Made by a program: the position numbers and the translations under genes. DNA of 64,000 nt from Gentiana macrophylla. Taxonomy: Eukaryota; Streptophyta; Magnoliopsida; Gentianales; Gentianaceae. The DNA is taken from the NCBI GenBank assembly GCA_026214975.1, contig CM047805.1:191589620-191653619 (forward strand), in the 5' to 3' direction. Position 1 is the first letter of the stretch. Each line of letters begins with the position of its first letter. Under the pieces are notes generated by a model. It was not told the origin of the DNA, searched no databases, and saw only the letters and a program-made list of their open reading frames with translations. Shown here piece by piece: positions 10,912 through 22,325 of the stretch.

Positions 10912-12860
10912 TGTAACGCCCCGCTCCCGGATACCGAGCCCTTATCCGGAAGAGAACGTTTGGCGCATATAACATTAAATAAATCTAATATTATACGCAA
11001 GCTTCTACGTCGTCGTATCAAATAAAAGCAAACGGAAGCTAAAAGGACTCGGGTAAAAACATAAATGCTACTAAGAATAGATACAGCCATACTAAAGATG
11101 GATAGTTAAAATTACAACGACGAAAAACCCAAAGACTTATACAATACGATGTCTTAAAAGTAGAAGTACAACAAGTCTAAGAAAAGAAATACAACTAGTC
11201 TAGTACAACATTTTACAAAGAAATAAACTAATAGCTTTGTCAAGACTTCAAAGTCTTCAAAGGTCGTCATCTACACTTGATCAACTTGTTCGTCTTCTCA
11301 CCCCACAATGCATACAAAAGAAAATGCAAAGGAGGTAAGTACAAAGTACTTAGTAAAAGTGAGAAGCTAATGAATAACTAAGTTATACAACGAAAAGTTA
11401 TTATTATGATTATTAAATTATCTTTATGAGACCGACTCAATCTAAGGTTCAATCCATGCACATCGACATGTCATTACTAAACGTTTCTAGCTTAGCTTAT
11501 CTTGGTTACATCATCACTTAAGGACACAATGCATGGTGAAAATTCCACCACGAGATGTACTTGCCAACTACGGTGAGTAGCACTGATAGTCCTGGGATCA
11601 TACGCATATACGTTCGGCGAATTTCCTCCACTTCCATTTAGCTGTTTATAGGCCAGCAGCATTGTTCGATTTTACTGAACGTATCACATCGCCGATATGA
11701 ATCAGTGCCTAACCGAGAATAGATGACGTTTTAGCTTTTACTACACTTATGTAATTATTATGGTGAATTAACTAGCCACCTAAATGTTTTCAAGATGAAA
11801 TCTCACCTTAACAACTCTACTCCCTCACTTAGACAACTAGACATCACATCCTATCAATTACACAGACATTGATGAACTCTAGTTCATCAAAGCACAAGCC
11901 CTTTCATGCCCTTCCGACGGATCCGAACTTCAACTCCCTTTAAGAGTACATTCGGTGTTTTAACTGAACGAATCAGAAGTTCAATCGAAGCTTGTTCATA
12001 TTTAATTAATGTTATTGAATAAAAAAAATAGAAATTTAAATCTCAACACAAATATACCAAAACATATCACATCTTATTAATTACAACTTAACATGAATTC
12101 TATCACCAAACAACATCAAAACTCAACCTATCATTATAAAACTATAATTACTCATTAGGAAGAGTCTCTTACCTTAATTTCCAGCAAAACCGAAATCAAA
12201 ACGTCAAGCAACTGCAACAACTGTTGATCCTCAACCCCAAAACCTATTTGATCAACGAGAAACCCTAAAATCCTATTTCTTTGCAGAAAACTGAAACTGA
12301 AAAGTGATCAAAACTGCAGATTACCTAGATTAATTGCTGCAAAACTATTTTTAGATTGATCTACGCTCCAAGGCGATCGTTTCGACTACTCATGGCTGAA
12401 AAACAGAACTACGGATTGAAAGATACGAATTTCTGAAGAATCGTACTCAAAGGTTACCAAAAACTAGGGCTAAATTGAAAACTTACGAAATTGAGAGATG
12501 TTATTTTCTAAAGTTGCGTCTCTTCGCGCTGATCGCTTTTCTCATGCGGCATCTTGAAACGATGAACGAATTGGTCACATGGTTGAAGATTACGTTCTCC
12601 ATTTTATTTCGCTTTCTTCTTCTGCGTTGGTTCTCTGATTGCCGTTCCTCTCTTCTTCATTTTTCATAAACAGCGTGTGACTAATAAGTTATTTTGGGGA
12701 ATTATTTCCTTTTTATAGTTATTAATTAAATCCATTTTAAATAATAACTAAACCCCTTAATTAAATCATTTTTAATTAAATAAAAGACAAATAATGATTA
12801 GGTCGTAGTAAATACACCCAATGACAATTTTACCCTTTTATGAAAAGTCGGGATGTTACA
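10912..12860. mobile_element. Solo LTR (1949 bp), TSD TCCGG
   Basis: It begins TGTAACGCCCCG and ends CGGGATGTTACA. Exact 5-bp duplications TCCGG lie at 10907-10911 and 12861-12865. Inverted termini TGTAAC/GTTACA, the length and the absence of internal genes fit a gypsy-type solo LTR left by LTR-LTR recombination. Orientation is uncertain because both ends look alike. The small frames inside are chance. Confidence 0.85.
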
Positions 12861-12865
12861 TCCGG

Positions 12866-13328
12866 TATGTATTTCCGCTCCAATTTTGACCCTTTTGATT
12901 CGTAGACCTAATATCAATGACCCGTGCTTTTTTAAGATATTATACGTTGTTTTGTTGCTTTTAAAAATTTCGTGGATAATTGTTTTTTTTTTTTGAGTTT
13001 ATTTCGTGGATAATTATGTAACTGCTGAGGTTTATTTGGTCGAGTAAAATTTTGTCGTTTCCTTAACATTTCGTCCAAACTTTCACAATTTGTGATATTT
13101 TTTTCCTTACTTTTTTTGAAAAGATACTAACGCTGAGTGCATCAGCCAGCATGTCAAATTTAAAGAAGAAAAAGAATAGAGGCACAATTAATTTGACATA
13201 ATCTAATCTCTCATCTTTGATTATGATGAGTCTAAATCAAATCAAGTGAGAAAGATTAGGTTGTGTCATCCATTGTATCAAATTAGTTGTATCCCTATCA
13301 TTACCTTTACAGAAACATGCTGCTATAA
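12866..13328. other. Intergenic DNA left of the Athila insertion
   Basis: AT-rich. No gene or repeat was recognised. It ends in ATACC (13329-13333), the target duplication of the next element. Confidence 0.5.
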
Positions 13329-13670
13329 ATACCTGACGAGAGTCAACTTTACTATGCTCCGGTGCATATTTCAACCCTCGTTTACGGCACTTTTGGCTCA
13401 TTCCGGGCAATTCTAGGTCATGTTAAGGGAGAAAACACACAATGCATTCACTTTGAGGTAAACCATCATATTGACGGTAAACCTTGTTATTTGACGATGT
13501 GTTCAGTCCTTTCGAGTCCTATTTATCTTGCGGGATTATGCTCGGAATCTATTTAGATGTCATGATGCAGGATATAGGTGTTCGTAAGCCTGGAAGGTAA
13601 GGCATTGAGCTCATAGGTTCGGGGATGGAAAAGCTGAAGAAAAAGTGTAGATATAAAGGATTTGAAGTCT

Positions 13671-13924
13671 ATGCATACGCAAAGAAAGCTATGCGTACGC
13701 ATCCTTGATACATGATGCTCAGCCTTGAAGAATCAGGAAGAATGCGTACGCATTGAGTATAATGCATACGCATCCCAAAAGCAGCAGCAAGTTAAGGAAT
13801 TAGGGCAGAATGTTCAATGCGTACGCATGCAGGTCAATGCATACGCATCCATCTCAGCAGGATCAGAATTTCCCAGACAGCCACAGAGCAATGCGTGCAC
13901 ATTCAGAGAGGGATGTGTACGCAT
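13671..13924. repeat. Four pairs of ATGCGTACGCAT-type palindromes
   Basis: Copies start at 13671, 13691, 13742, 13762, 13817, 13837, 13891 and 13913. Within a pair the offset is 20, 20, 20 and 22 bp; pairs recur every 71-75 bp. One member of each of the middle pairs is the perfect 12-bp palindrome ATGCGTACGCAT; the other is usually ATGCATACGCAT. The array ends ~30 bp before the LTR TATA box, so a role as protein-binding sites in the promoter is plausible but inferred. Confidence 0.85.
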
Positions 13925-14525
13925 TGGACAGTTTAAAGCACAATTTTGAGGCACATATAAATAGAGGTTTTGCACAGATTTGGCATATACTTTTTGGATA
14001 CTACACTTTACCTAGAATTTTCTTCCTCATACCCTTTCACCCCTTTAGGTCGAACTTCCCCCTTTCCATTCTTAGATTCACTCCTACACCATAAATTACA
14101 TAGGATTAGCTTAATGTAGCTCAAGTTTCTTCTTCACTCTTGGATTTTATCTTTTTGGGTCTTCTTCATCATCAATTGACATTGGATGGTGTTGGAACTT
14201 GATGTAGTTCAGATTTCTCTACGAATTTGGTAATTAATTTCAGTTTCCCTTTTTCTTAAGGCTTTAATTTTGTCTTTGATTGTTGTTTTTGGTTTTATTA
14301 TAGGTAGCTAAACATGTCATAGTCAAATCATGTGAAGATTGAAGAAATCACCCTTTAATTGATGAAATTGGGAATGTGTAGTGTTTAATTGTTGCTATAT
14401 CGACGAATTCATGTCTTAAAATTTGTTCTTAATACTTGAATTAGACTGTACACCTAGTTCATTACTCACACACCACTTTTATAGTAGTATGTTGCGAAGG
14501 GGTGTGGGAAAAAGGGGTTTTAGGT

Positions 14526-14606
14526 ACTTTGTGTGCTGTTCTATTATTTGCCGGTTCCGTTGCTAAATCTGCACAGTTTCCCCTTCATGTCTGGTTGCCT
14601 GATGCT
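14526..14606 (+). other. ndhF: Plastid ndhF fragment (NUPT) inside the LTR
   Basis: In the plus frame starting at 14526 the DNA reads [18 protein letters not shown] and then LPDA. This is a strongly conserved stretch of NdhF, a membrane subunit of the chloroplast NADH dehydrogenase-like complex. About 27 codons are present without a stop. The matching place in the 3' LTR (about 30770-30785) lacks it: there the text passes directly from 'ggttttaagt' to 'tcatttcttata'. The fragment was therefore most likely gained by this LTR after the element integrated, as filler at a break repair or as a small plastid insertion. It cannot function as a gene. Confidence 0.8.
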
Positions 14607-14770
14607 ATTTCATTTCTTATAATCAACTGAGAGGTTAGATTGATTAGGGAGTGAGGTTCAATCGGTTGTGAAATCGAGCAACTATAGCGCGTTAATCTTG
14701 TTCCGGTCAGTTAAATCCTTAAAGGCGGACTGTTGAACCGGGCAAATGGTACTAGGTTTTTGCATGGCGT

Positions 14771-16534
14771 TGATGACGTGGTCAATCAGGTTATAAAATA
14801 CTTGACCACCATAAACCAATACTAGCAAGAGGACTAGGCCCATCGTAGTATAGCTATAGTGAATCAAGGTCGATCCCACAGGGAACCAATTGTGGGTCAT
14901 TTCATATATAAACAATTAATTATACATGTCAAGGACATAAAGGCGGTCTACGACCAACATAGGACAAGAAAAGTAAAGACACGACTCGACACAACGTAAT
15001 TAACCTCCCCAATTATAGTCTTTATCGTTTGGACCTAGATAATTTATATAATAAACTGAACTTATTAAGCTGTCAATCCGTTTGTATCTATCTTAGATTG
15101 GGTACGGGAGTCATCCTCTTAAACTTGACTTAGCACCGGTTAGGTTACTAGATCACTGTGATACATTACGTGACTTCACCTTTTGGGTAGCCATCTCATA
15201 TAACTTGCACGCTTACGACTCCAAGGATGCCGATATTAACCGTACACCTCGTCTAGGCAACATTCCTATGGTTAGGCGTACTTCCTAAACGATCACTCAA
15301 GCTCTCGTCCAACTAGCAATTACCAAGTTATAGTCTCATGCTAGTTTACGATCTACGTATAACAAGGTGCATGCAATTCCCAAATATAAACCTACCTAGA
15401 TAACGCTGAACGTCCGTGAAGATCAATTCATAAGCCTACCTAAGAGTTTTATATTGGTATTTCCTTTTTACACGTTTTAATTAAACTAAGCGAGTAACGT
15501 AGCCATAGCCATACCTACTGAGATAATAAATTCTATTAAGTTAACCTAACCATAAAGACGTGGCTATTTAACGGATGAAAACAGGGCTCGGTCGATCGAA
15601 TAGCTTAGCTCGGTCGACCGAATGGTCTTTTTCCCCCAGATTACATCCCTGAACGTATCTCTCAGCGTTTCATCATACACAACGGATTAAACAGTAATTT
15701 GTAAAGCATTCATATAACCTAACTTAGATACACATTAATTAAAGCAAGTAGATTCATGAATAAATACTTAGTGTATGACGTAGGTTATGGGATCCTCATA
15801 GACAAGGTATCGCCACCTTCCCAACGTCATAGCCTAGATCTACATCATCTAGCTATGATTAACTAATTCAAACGATAAAGCATAATTGGGAGGGATTAAT
15901 TACTTAGAATAAAAGAAACAGAAAATAAAGGCTTACATAACTTGCAGCCCTTAAACTCTGGAAACCTTCAATCTAAGGTATGCTACATTGTATCAAAATA
16001 TCAAAGTAGAATTGTATGGAATTATTGAATGAATGGATTCTTTACAATTTCTCGAAGCTGCTGCTTATATAGGAGGTTTTGCCGACTTAGGGAGGTTCTA
16101 GAAGGTAAATACGAAAAAATCCGAAAAGTGACCGAACCGACACACTCGGTCGACCGAATGATAGGGCTCGGTCGACCGAGCCTTCTTCTGCACGTGTTAA
16201 ACGCGTCTCTTTGTCGACTTGTTCCCCATCGCACGCTTGCGTGTTGATCTGATTAATCTTTCATTTAATGCTCCGATTTTCTTCCTCTATTATCTTGAGA
16301 CCATTGATTGAATGACATTAATCCTCTCGATTTGTCGTGATCTACAAAATCGCATTTATCGCACAATAAATCGGCTTTTAATAATGAAAACGGCTAAATA
16401 CCAAATATCATATTAATAATCACTTAACATTAAATAATAAATATAAACATGTGATTTAATATGAAATATATATTATTAATCTCGATTTAAGGTCAACGTT
16501 GATGACTTTTACGGATATAATTTGACCGTCATCA
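14771..16534 (-). mobile_element. 3' LTR of the LARD-like element
   Basis: Leftmost LTR on the plus strand, 3' LTR of the minus-oriented element. On the minus strand a TATA box (cctatataagcagcag) sits at about 16059-16075. TCGGTCGACCGA-type pairs lie at 15588/15610 and 16146/16168. Directly inside it, on the minus strand, is a purine tract (aagtggggtag, about 16535-16546) suited as the plus-strand primer. Confidence 0.85.
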
Positions 16535-18678
16535 ACTACCCCACTTAGACTTTGATCGTCCCGAACAAAGCATCAATAAGTCATTCCCAAGACAACATTT
16601 TCTATGGTCAAATCATACTTACACAAGAAACTCAAGTCAACTCATACTAGTCATGCTCATAAGATATCCATTATTCACTACTTACTATGAATCAAGTGAT
16701 GTGTGCATGTGCATTTAGTTTTATATATTCGTGGTAAGATCGAGTTTATGCTAACTTCGCAATCTCAACCTACCAACCTCAAAGCATTCATACTTCTTAT
16801 GCCTCGCAATGGTTAGAGAGCACTAGAGCAATAAGCAAGAGCGTATCTATAGGGATTTTGGACTTGGAGACCGAGTACTACTTAAAGCCTCTTAAAGAGT
16901 TGAATATTTTTCATATCTTCATATTTTTCAAATACTACTAATCTCAAGGAAGAAAACTTTTAGAGTATCCCCTATCTTAGATCATGTATAGCATCGAATA
17001 TTACCACAAGCGGGGCTACTTTGGTAATGTTATTACAAGCCCAGTGTTTTAACGCATTGTCAAACACAGTGCGTCTCAAGCTTATTACTCCGCTTTAATG
17101 GCTAAAATATAAGAATGCATCAGCTAATAAGTATCGACACTAAGTCTACATAACCAATCATCTATGCAATGTGCGGTATGCTCGATTATTAATTTCTTCA
17201 GTTATTATGATTTGTGCGGTATGCTCGATTCACTGATTGAGTAATTGAATAATAAATAACTACTTGCAAAAACGGGCATGAATATCCTTAAATTTACTTA
17301 ACATAAGTATAAAATGATCACGTACTCATGAAACTTGGTTTATTTCCTATCAATTCTTAGCTAAGTACTCACAATTTCTAAAGTGCGAGATAAATAATAT
17401 GGTATGTATTCAAATTTTCAATTTTTCTACCGTTTCATTCAAATTTCAATCATAACATAACATAGCTAAGTCTCCTACCCCCCACTTAAACATGGCATTG
17501 TCCTCAATGACAAAAATAAATGAGAAGTTAAGAAAAGACTTAGCTCTGGAAATGGCTCTCAAGTAAAGGAAAAGATCGGAGTAAAGTTCAAAGACGTTGT
17601 GGAGAAGCAAGTGAAAACTGTATAAGCGAGACAAACTCCACGAAACTTTTAATAACACCATGTCTATGGAAGTTATAAAATAATGTGGCGAGAACGAGGT
17701 ATAAATACCTAAAAGCAGTTTAAGCCACTTTTTTTTATACAACCAATGACAAGTGGAAACCAAAAGAAAAATACTAAATAGAAAGAACAATAAACAAGCA
17801 ACTAAAGATGGTGGTCTTCATCTACAACCTCCACCGCCTAAATATTCTTAAAACTGGGTGGAGAAGACAAAGATCAAAAAGCATTACCCGACGGGGGAAA
17901 ACACGAGGGTTACTCGATCGAAAAGGTATTCAATCCAAGAGAAGAGAAACTTGGTAAGGTATAACAGATTGAATGCGACCTATTGGCTAAAGATAAAATC
18001 AAATACTTAACGTAGAAACTTCCCGCTTGCATTGGATATCAACAACTTAGGAAGATGTAGCTACTCCTCGAAGTTACTAATAACCCAATGTATCACGTAA
18101 AAGTCATAACCGTCATCAACAAGGTCTGATCGGTGTGAAAATGTAGAACAAAACTTATCATCTATAAATGCCGGAATAAACGGAAAAAAATGTGAAATTT
18201 AAAAACTTCCGGTAGAAAGATAGGCTGTATTTTGATTGAACCAAAAACCTTTAAAATCTAGCTAGGACCAGAGCTACACTCACCCCAACTAGGATCATGA
18301 AAATCAAAATGATAAAAGATAATCATTAAAGCTTAGCAATATTTCGAATTCCGCAACACAACGGTATTTTGTAAACAAAATGGAGGTTGAGAGTATGATG
18401 GGTTTAGAAAAAGATACACATAAGGTTGGGAAGAAAAGATAAAGGGTGGGTAAGAAATTGTGTTTTTGGGATTGAGAATTGTTTAAAGGAATGGGATTGG
18501 GTGGGAGAGTGAAACGGATGGAAAGAAAGTGAGGCGATGAAAGAATGGATAGAAATGTGAACTGTTGGGGCAGATTGGTGAGAGGATCAAAAAGTTTGAA
18601 GGTGAAAAAGTGTAAAGGGAAAGATAAGGATAGTTGCAGAATGTATTGCGCACCACTTTGAATTTTCACTTGGATCAC
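16535..18678 (-). other. LARD interior, left part: non-coding
   Basis: No conserved protein is seen. At 17475-17515 the minus strand reads 'gaggacaatgccatg' followed by a G-rich purine run (aagtggggggtaggag). I recall this phrase type from the 3' regions of Athila/Tat elements, so it supports derivation from that lineage. A 114-codon minus frame at 17446-17790 overlaps this motif and is not recognised as a protein. Confidence 0.6.
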
Positions 18679-19418
18679 TGTTGAGAGAAAAACACGCCAA
18701 CTAACTGTTGAGCGAAAAATCTACCCTTCAAAATTTAAATTTATAAAAGACTCGAAAACAACCGTGGGTAAACTAACTCTAACCAACAGAGATACCGGAT
18801 CAATTGTTAGGATAGCTACAGTGAGTACGAGGTCGAACCCAAGAGATAAGTGGTTTGTAAATACCAAAGTGAACAAAGACAAAATAATAATTAAAACAAC
18901 TAAGACGCACCATTGTTCCACCATCCCACACGAAATTAACAAGAAATACACATTCATTTGTAAGTCTTGGATTAATAATCTGCTAAAGAGCGGTACTTTC
19001 TCTTTCGGATTTAGCGCCCGTTGATTAGTTTACCACGAGGTACAACTAAATATTTTATGAAACAAAGATTTGGATATAAAATCCTAATCTAACAACATTC
19101 TCCCTCAACTTTCGTATGTTGGAAAATATCATCATTCTCCTTCATTTGTAATCGATTTAATTTATCAACTTTCGTGTTTCTAAATTCGAACAAACATGCA
19201 ACACTACATTACACTTTAAACAAGTCTAAACATGAAGGAAGAACAAGAAATCTTACGAATAAATGCATAAATCCTTATTTAACTCGATGAGGGTGGCTTC
19301 ACAAGGGTGGTCCTAGCACTGAGAGCTTAACCACTCATGACAATCTAAAATAACAACGAAATATAAATACATATATAGATACATATATATATATATATAT
19401 ATAAGTATATAAGTATAT

Positions 19419-19503
<85 letters not shown>

Positions 19504-20429
19504 TATATATATATAGATATATAAAAGACAATAAAGAAAAGAAACAAAAGAAAAACAGAAAATAAAACGATATTATAACATTACTACAACTTACAAATAT
19601 ATATATATATATCAATATAGATATATATAGGCCCCGAAAAACGTAAAAAAATAGAAGGAAGAAGATAGGAGAATGAGGGGGAAGAAGGGGCAAGGAAGAT
19701 CAATGGAGATGGAGGAGTTTATATAGGGAGAGATATATGAGGGAGGTGTATTTGGGGGAGAAGTGGTGAATCACCAAAAGCATGTGAAGGTGATGATGAC
19801 TTTAGCATGTGAAGGTGGTGAGTCATGTATTAGCATGTGGAGTTTGTTGGGGAGGAATCATTGCAAGTAACATGCAACAATTTGGGCCAAAATATCTCCG
19901 ATTCGTCCCGAGATATCATTTGTTCGGTAAAAAATTCATAACTTGAGTTGTAGACCTCCGATTGACGTGATTCAAAATGCGTCGGAAAGCACATTTAAAT
20001 ATCTACGACTTTCGTCAAGAACTCTTCCCCTGAAAATGCCTCTAAGTCGGGTCAAATTTCCATCGAAAAACAGGTTACGGTAGAAGTGCGTTGGACAAAA
20101 TTGATTCGTTTAACTCGTAAACTCGTGGCATCTTCTTCTTTCCCTCAAAATCCATCTTTTAGGCCTCAAAATATATCGTTACTCGGAATCTTGGTCAACC
20201 TATAATTCTGCAATAAAGCACAAAATACCAAGCGTAAATCCGACACGACTCTCCGGTTACTAAACCGGTACAAAACTTATAAAAATACGATATTTTACAT
20301 AATTATTACTACTAACATACTTAGATAAATCTAAGGAATTTATGACTCGAAATGATATAATAATGCTCAAAATGATATCAGAAGTGGGGTAAAAAGTTAT
20401 AATAATAACTATGAATTTGTCCCTTAACA
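18679..20429 (-). mobile_element. Solo LTR (1751 bp) nested in the LARD, TSD ATCAC
   Basis: It runs from TGTTGAGAG to CCCTTAACA with exact ATCAC duplications at 18674-18678 and 20430-20434. On the minus strand it begins TGTTAAGGGACAAATT, nearly the same as the LTR at 62149 (TGTTAAGGGTCAAATT), and both end CTCAACA, so they belong to related families. A minus-strand TATA box lies near 19715-19725. Just upstream of it in minus-strand terms is a short repeated motif, AGCATGTGAAGG/AGCATGTGGAG, at 19779, 19804 and 19832. It is the third layer of nesting: solo LTR in LARD in Athila. Confidence 0.85.
19378..19523. repeat. (AT)n microsatellite in the solo LTR
   Basis: A long AT run with GTATA/GATA interruptions, uninterrupted from about 19424 to 19501. 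Frames reading Ile-Tyr repeats across it are artefacts. Confidence 0.95.
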
Positions 20430-20434
20430 ATCAC

Positions 20435-22301
20435 CATTCTAAAAGATTTTGGAAGTTGACCAAAATTGTTCTTGTTCGCACCAATCATTCTCTGTTACAT
20501 TTTCAGTAATTCTCAAGCTCTCTTAATGCTTCCATCTTAAGATTGATTGCTAAATTTCCCTTTTCTTTAGCAATTTCTTGACTCTCCTACGGAACTCTAT
20601 TTCACGTGGCCTACATTGAGTAAAAAAGTTTTGCACATCCTTAGCCCAATGGCCATCGGAACACGGCAAAATAAAAAACCTCAACATATGTCACGTTACT
20701 TTTATTTGACTCAAAGAAAACAAAACCTAAAATCCTAAAAAGAAATCCTAAGGGTTTTAAAGAAGTAGTTCTGAGTTTAGAGTCCTCAGCTCGACTTTCA
20801 AAAAGTATCCTTGTCAGTCATTATTCTTGGATCACGAGATATTGACCCCTCTGAGCACTATAAGAGGTGGGCTTGTTGCTTTTGCGGATTAATACCCTTC
20901 CCTTGGTTGTGAGACCTAGGAAACAACATTTATCCATACCATTTATCCAAAGCTCTTACCTCGGCTCTCGTTTTAGGAATTAGTGAATTCTAAGAAATTC
21001 GGTTAAAATTACGGTTTTGGCCTTGACAATAAGAAACAAAGAATCAAAGTACTCCGAATAAGGTCGGTTATATAGGCAAGCCTACACCGTCTTATTCGTT
21101 GGAACATATGTGACAGTTCAGGCCAATCCGTCAAGATTAAGCCCCGTTTAGCCCGAAGGCTTATCGGCTATGCTAAGTCTTGTTGAACTGCTGTAACGTA
21201 CATCACACGTGGAGGAGTGTTGATTGAGCCGAAGCTCGTGTGAACTCGCCCAGCCATGGTTAAACCATTTCCGAACCTATGTACAAAGATTCTTTGATTT
21301 CTAAATTGTCACCCAAAGCGTAATCTCGCTTTTCGCATTTAAGGTGGGTTCACCGAGAAGCCATCACCATAAAACTCAACGAAAGCAGAAGATGGTGTTC
21401 TCTCAAAACTCAACGTCTTCTTTAGATTGTGAATGCTTAAACTACACAATTTGTTGCTCCCCTGGCCAGTAGAAGCAATCTCATGCATAGGACAAAGAGA
21501 TTTTAACAGAACTACGAGGAACTCTTTATTCACTGCTTCCTTTCAACGACTACATGTTTACTTACACCCTCTAGATGAGACAGATGTGGGGCAAAACCTT
21601 CCGCACTAATAGAATTATTCTTACAAACCAACTCCGGGCTAAGATTCATACTAAGGTTCATGTATAGGCTAACTTATGCTCAAAAAACCAAAAGGTAGTA
21701 AAACATAAGCAAAAAAAGGTAGTACATTGCCTTCAACATTGTACCACGAAGAATTTAAGCCTTTAAAATTTTTTCGGAGCCATCTTTGTGCTTTAAAGGT
21801 ATTGCTTCCATCGCTTCTCCCATAGTAGAGTAGTAATTCCGCATGTTGCTGGGTTATTTTCTCAACGCCCTTGAAAAATTACTGACTCAGATTATTGCTT
21901 CCCTGGTTTCTGCAAACAGAAGAAAAACAAAACAGACCATAGACTGATTTTTAACATGGTTTCCCATGCTGCTATCAGACCTACGGATTAAACATACGGG
22001 GATAAACAGACACACGAAATTCCAGACTCGAAAAACACAAATCATAAACCGTGTAAACAGAACAGAACAAGAACAAAACAAATATAAAAAAAAGTTATAA
22101 ATTCTCGGTCGACCGAATGAGGTCTCTCGGTCGACCGAATAAATTTATTTTTTCTTTTTTTTTTCTTTTTTTTTTCATAAAGAATCTGGAATTTTCAGAC
22201 AGAGCAGACAACCAGAGGGACTCAAAACGTAAAAACTGACACTAAAACAGAAAACTCGACATGAATAAGAAAATTATTTATATATAAAATTGACCGTTGG
22301 T
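20435..22301 (-). other. LARD interior, right part (leader side): non-coding
   Basis: No conserved protein is seen. A pair of TCGGTCGACCGA palindromes occurs at 22105-22116 and 22127-22138, followed by a T/C tract at 22145-22177. On the minus strand this is the transcribed leader just after the primer-binding site. Confidence 0.6.
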
Positions 22302-22319
22302 TCCCCGGCAACGGCGCCA
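22302..22319 (-). promoter_or_regulatory. Primer-binding site of the LARD (Asp-tRNA type)
   Basis: The minus strand reads TGGCGCCGTTGCCGGGGA, the well-known site in Athila/Tat elements that pairs with the 3' end of a tRNA, thought to be tRNA-Asp. It starts 6 bp inside the LTR and fixes the minus orientation. Confidence 0.9.
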
Positions 22320-22325
22320 AAAACT

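Larger units (their letters stand above)
13334..14770 (+). mobile_element. Athila 5' LTR, first part
   Basis: It continues at 24095-24418 after the nested insertion. A TATA box (catataaatagagg) lies at about 13953-13966, preceded by an array of near-palindromes. From about 14315 on it matches the 3' LTR at 30461-31261, except for an extra ~81-bp plastid-like block at 14526-14606. The U3 part has no counterpart in the truncated 3' LTR. Confidence 0.85.

Noticed and set aside
13671..13924. CRISPR-like array
   Set aside because: Repeats are 12-bp palindromes with 8-bp or ~40-bp gaps, inside a plant LTR; no cas genes.
17446..17790. 114-codon minus frame as a LARD protein
   Set aside because: Hydrophobic, unlike any family I know, and overlaps a conserved non-coding purine motif; probably chance.
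19313..19693. 126-codon minus frame of Ile-Tyr repeats
   Set aside because: Translation of an (AT)n microsatellite within an LTR.
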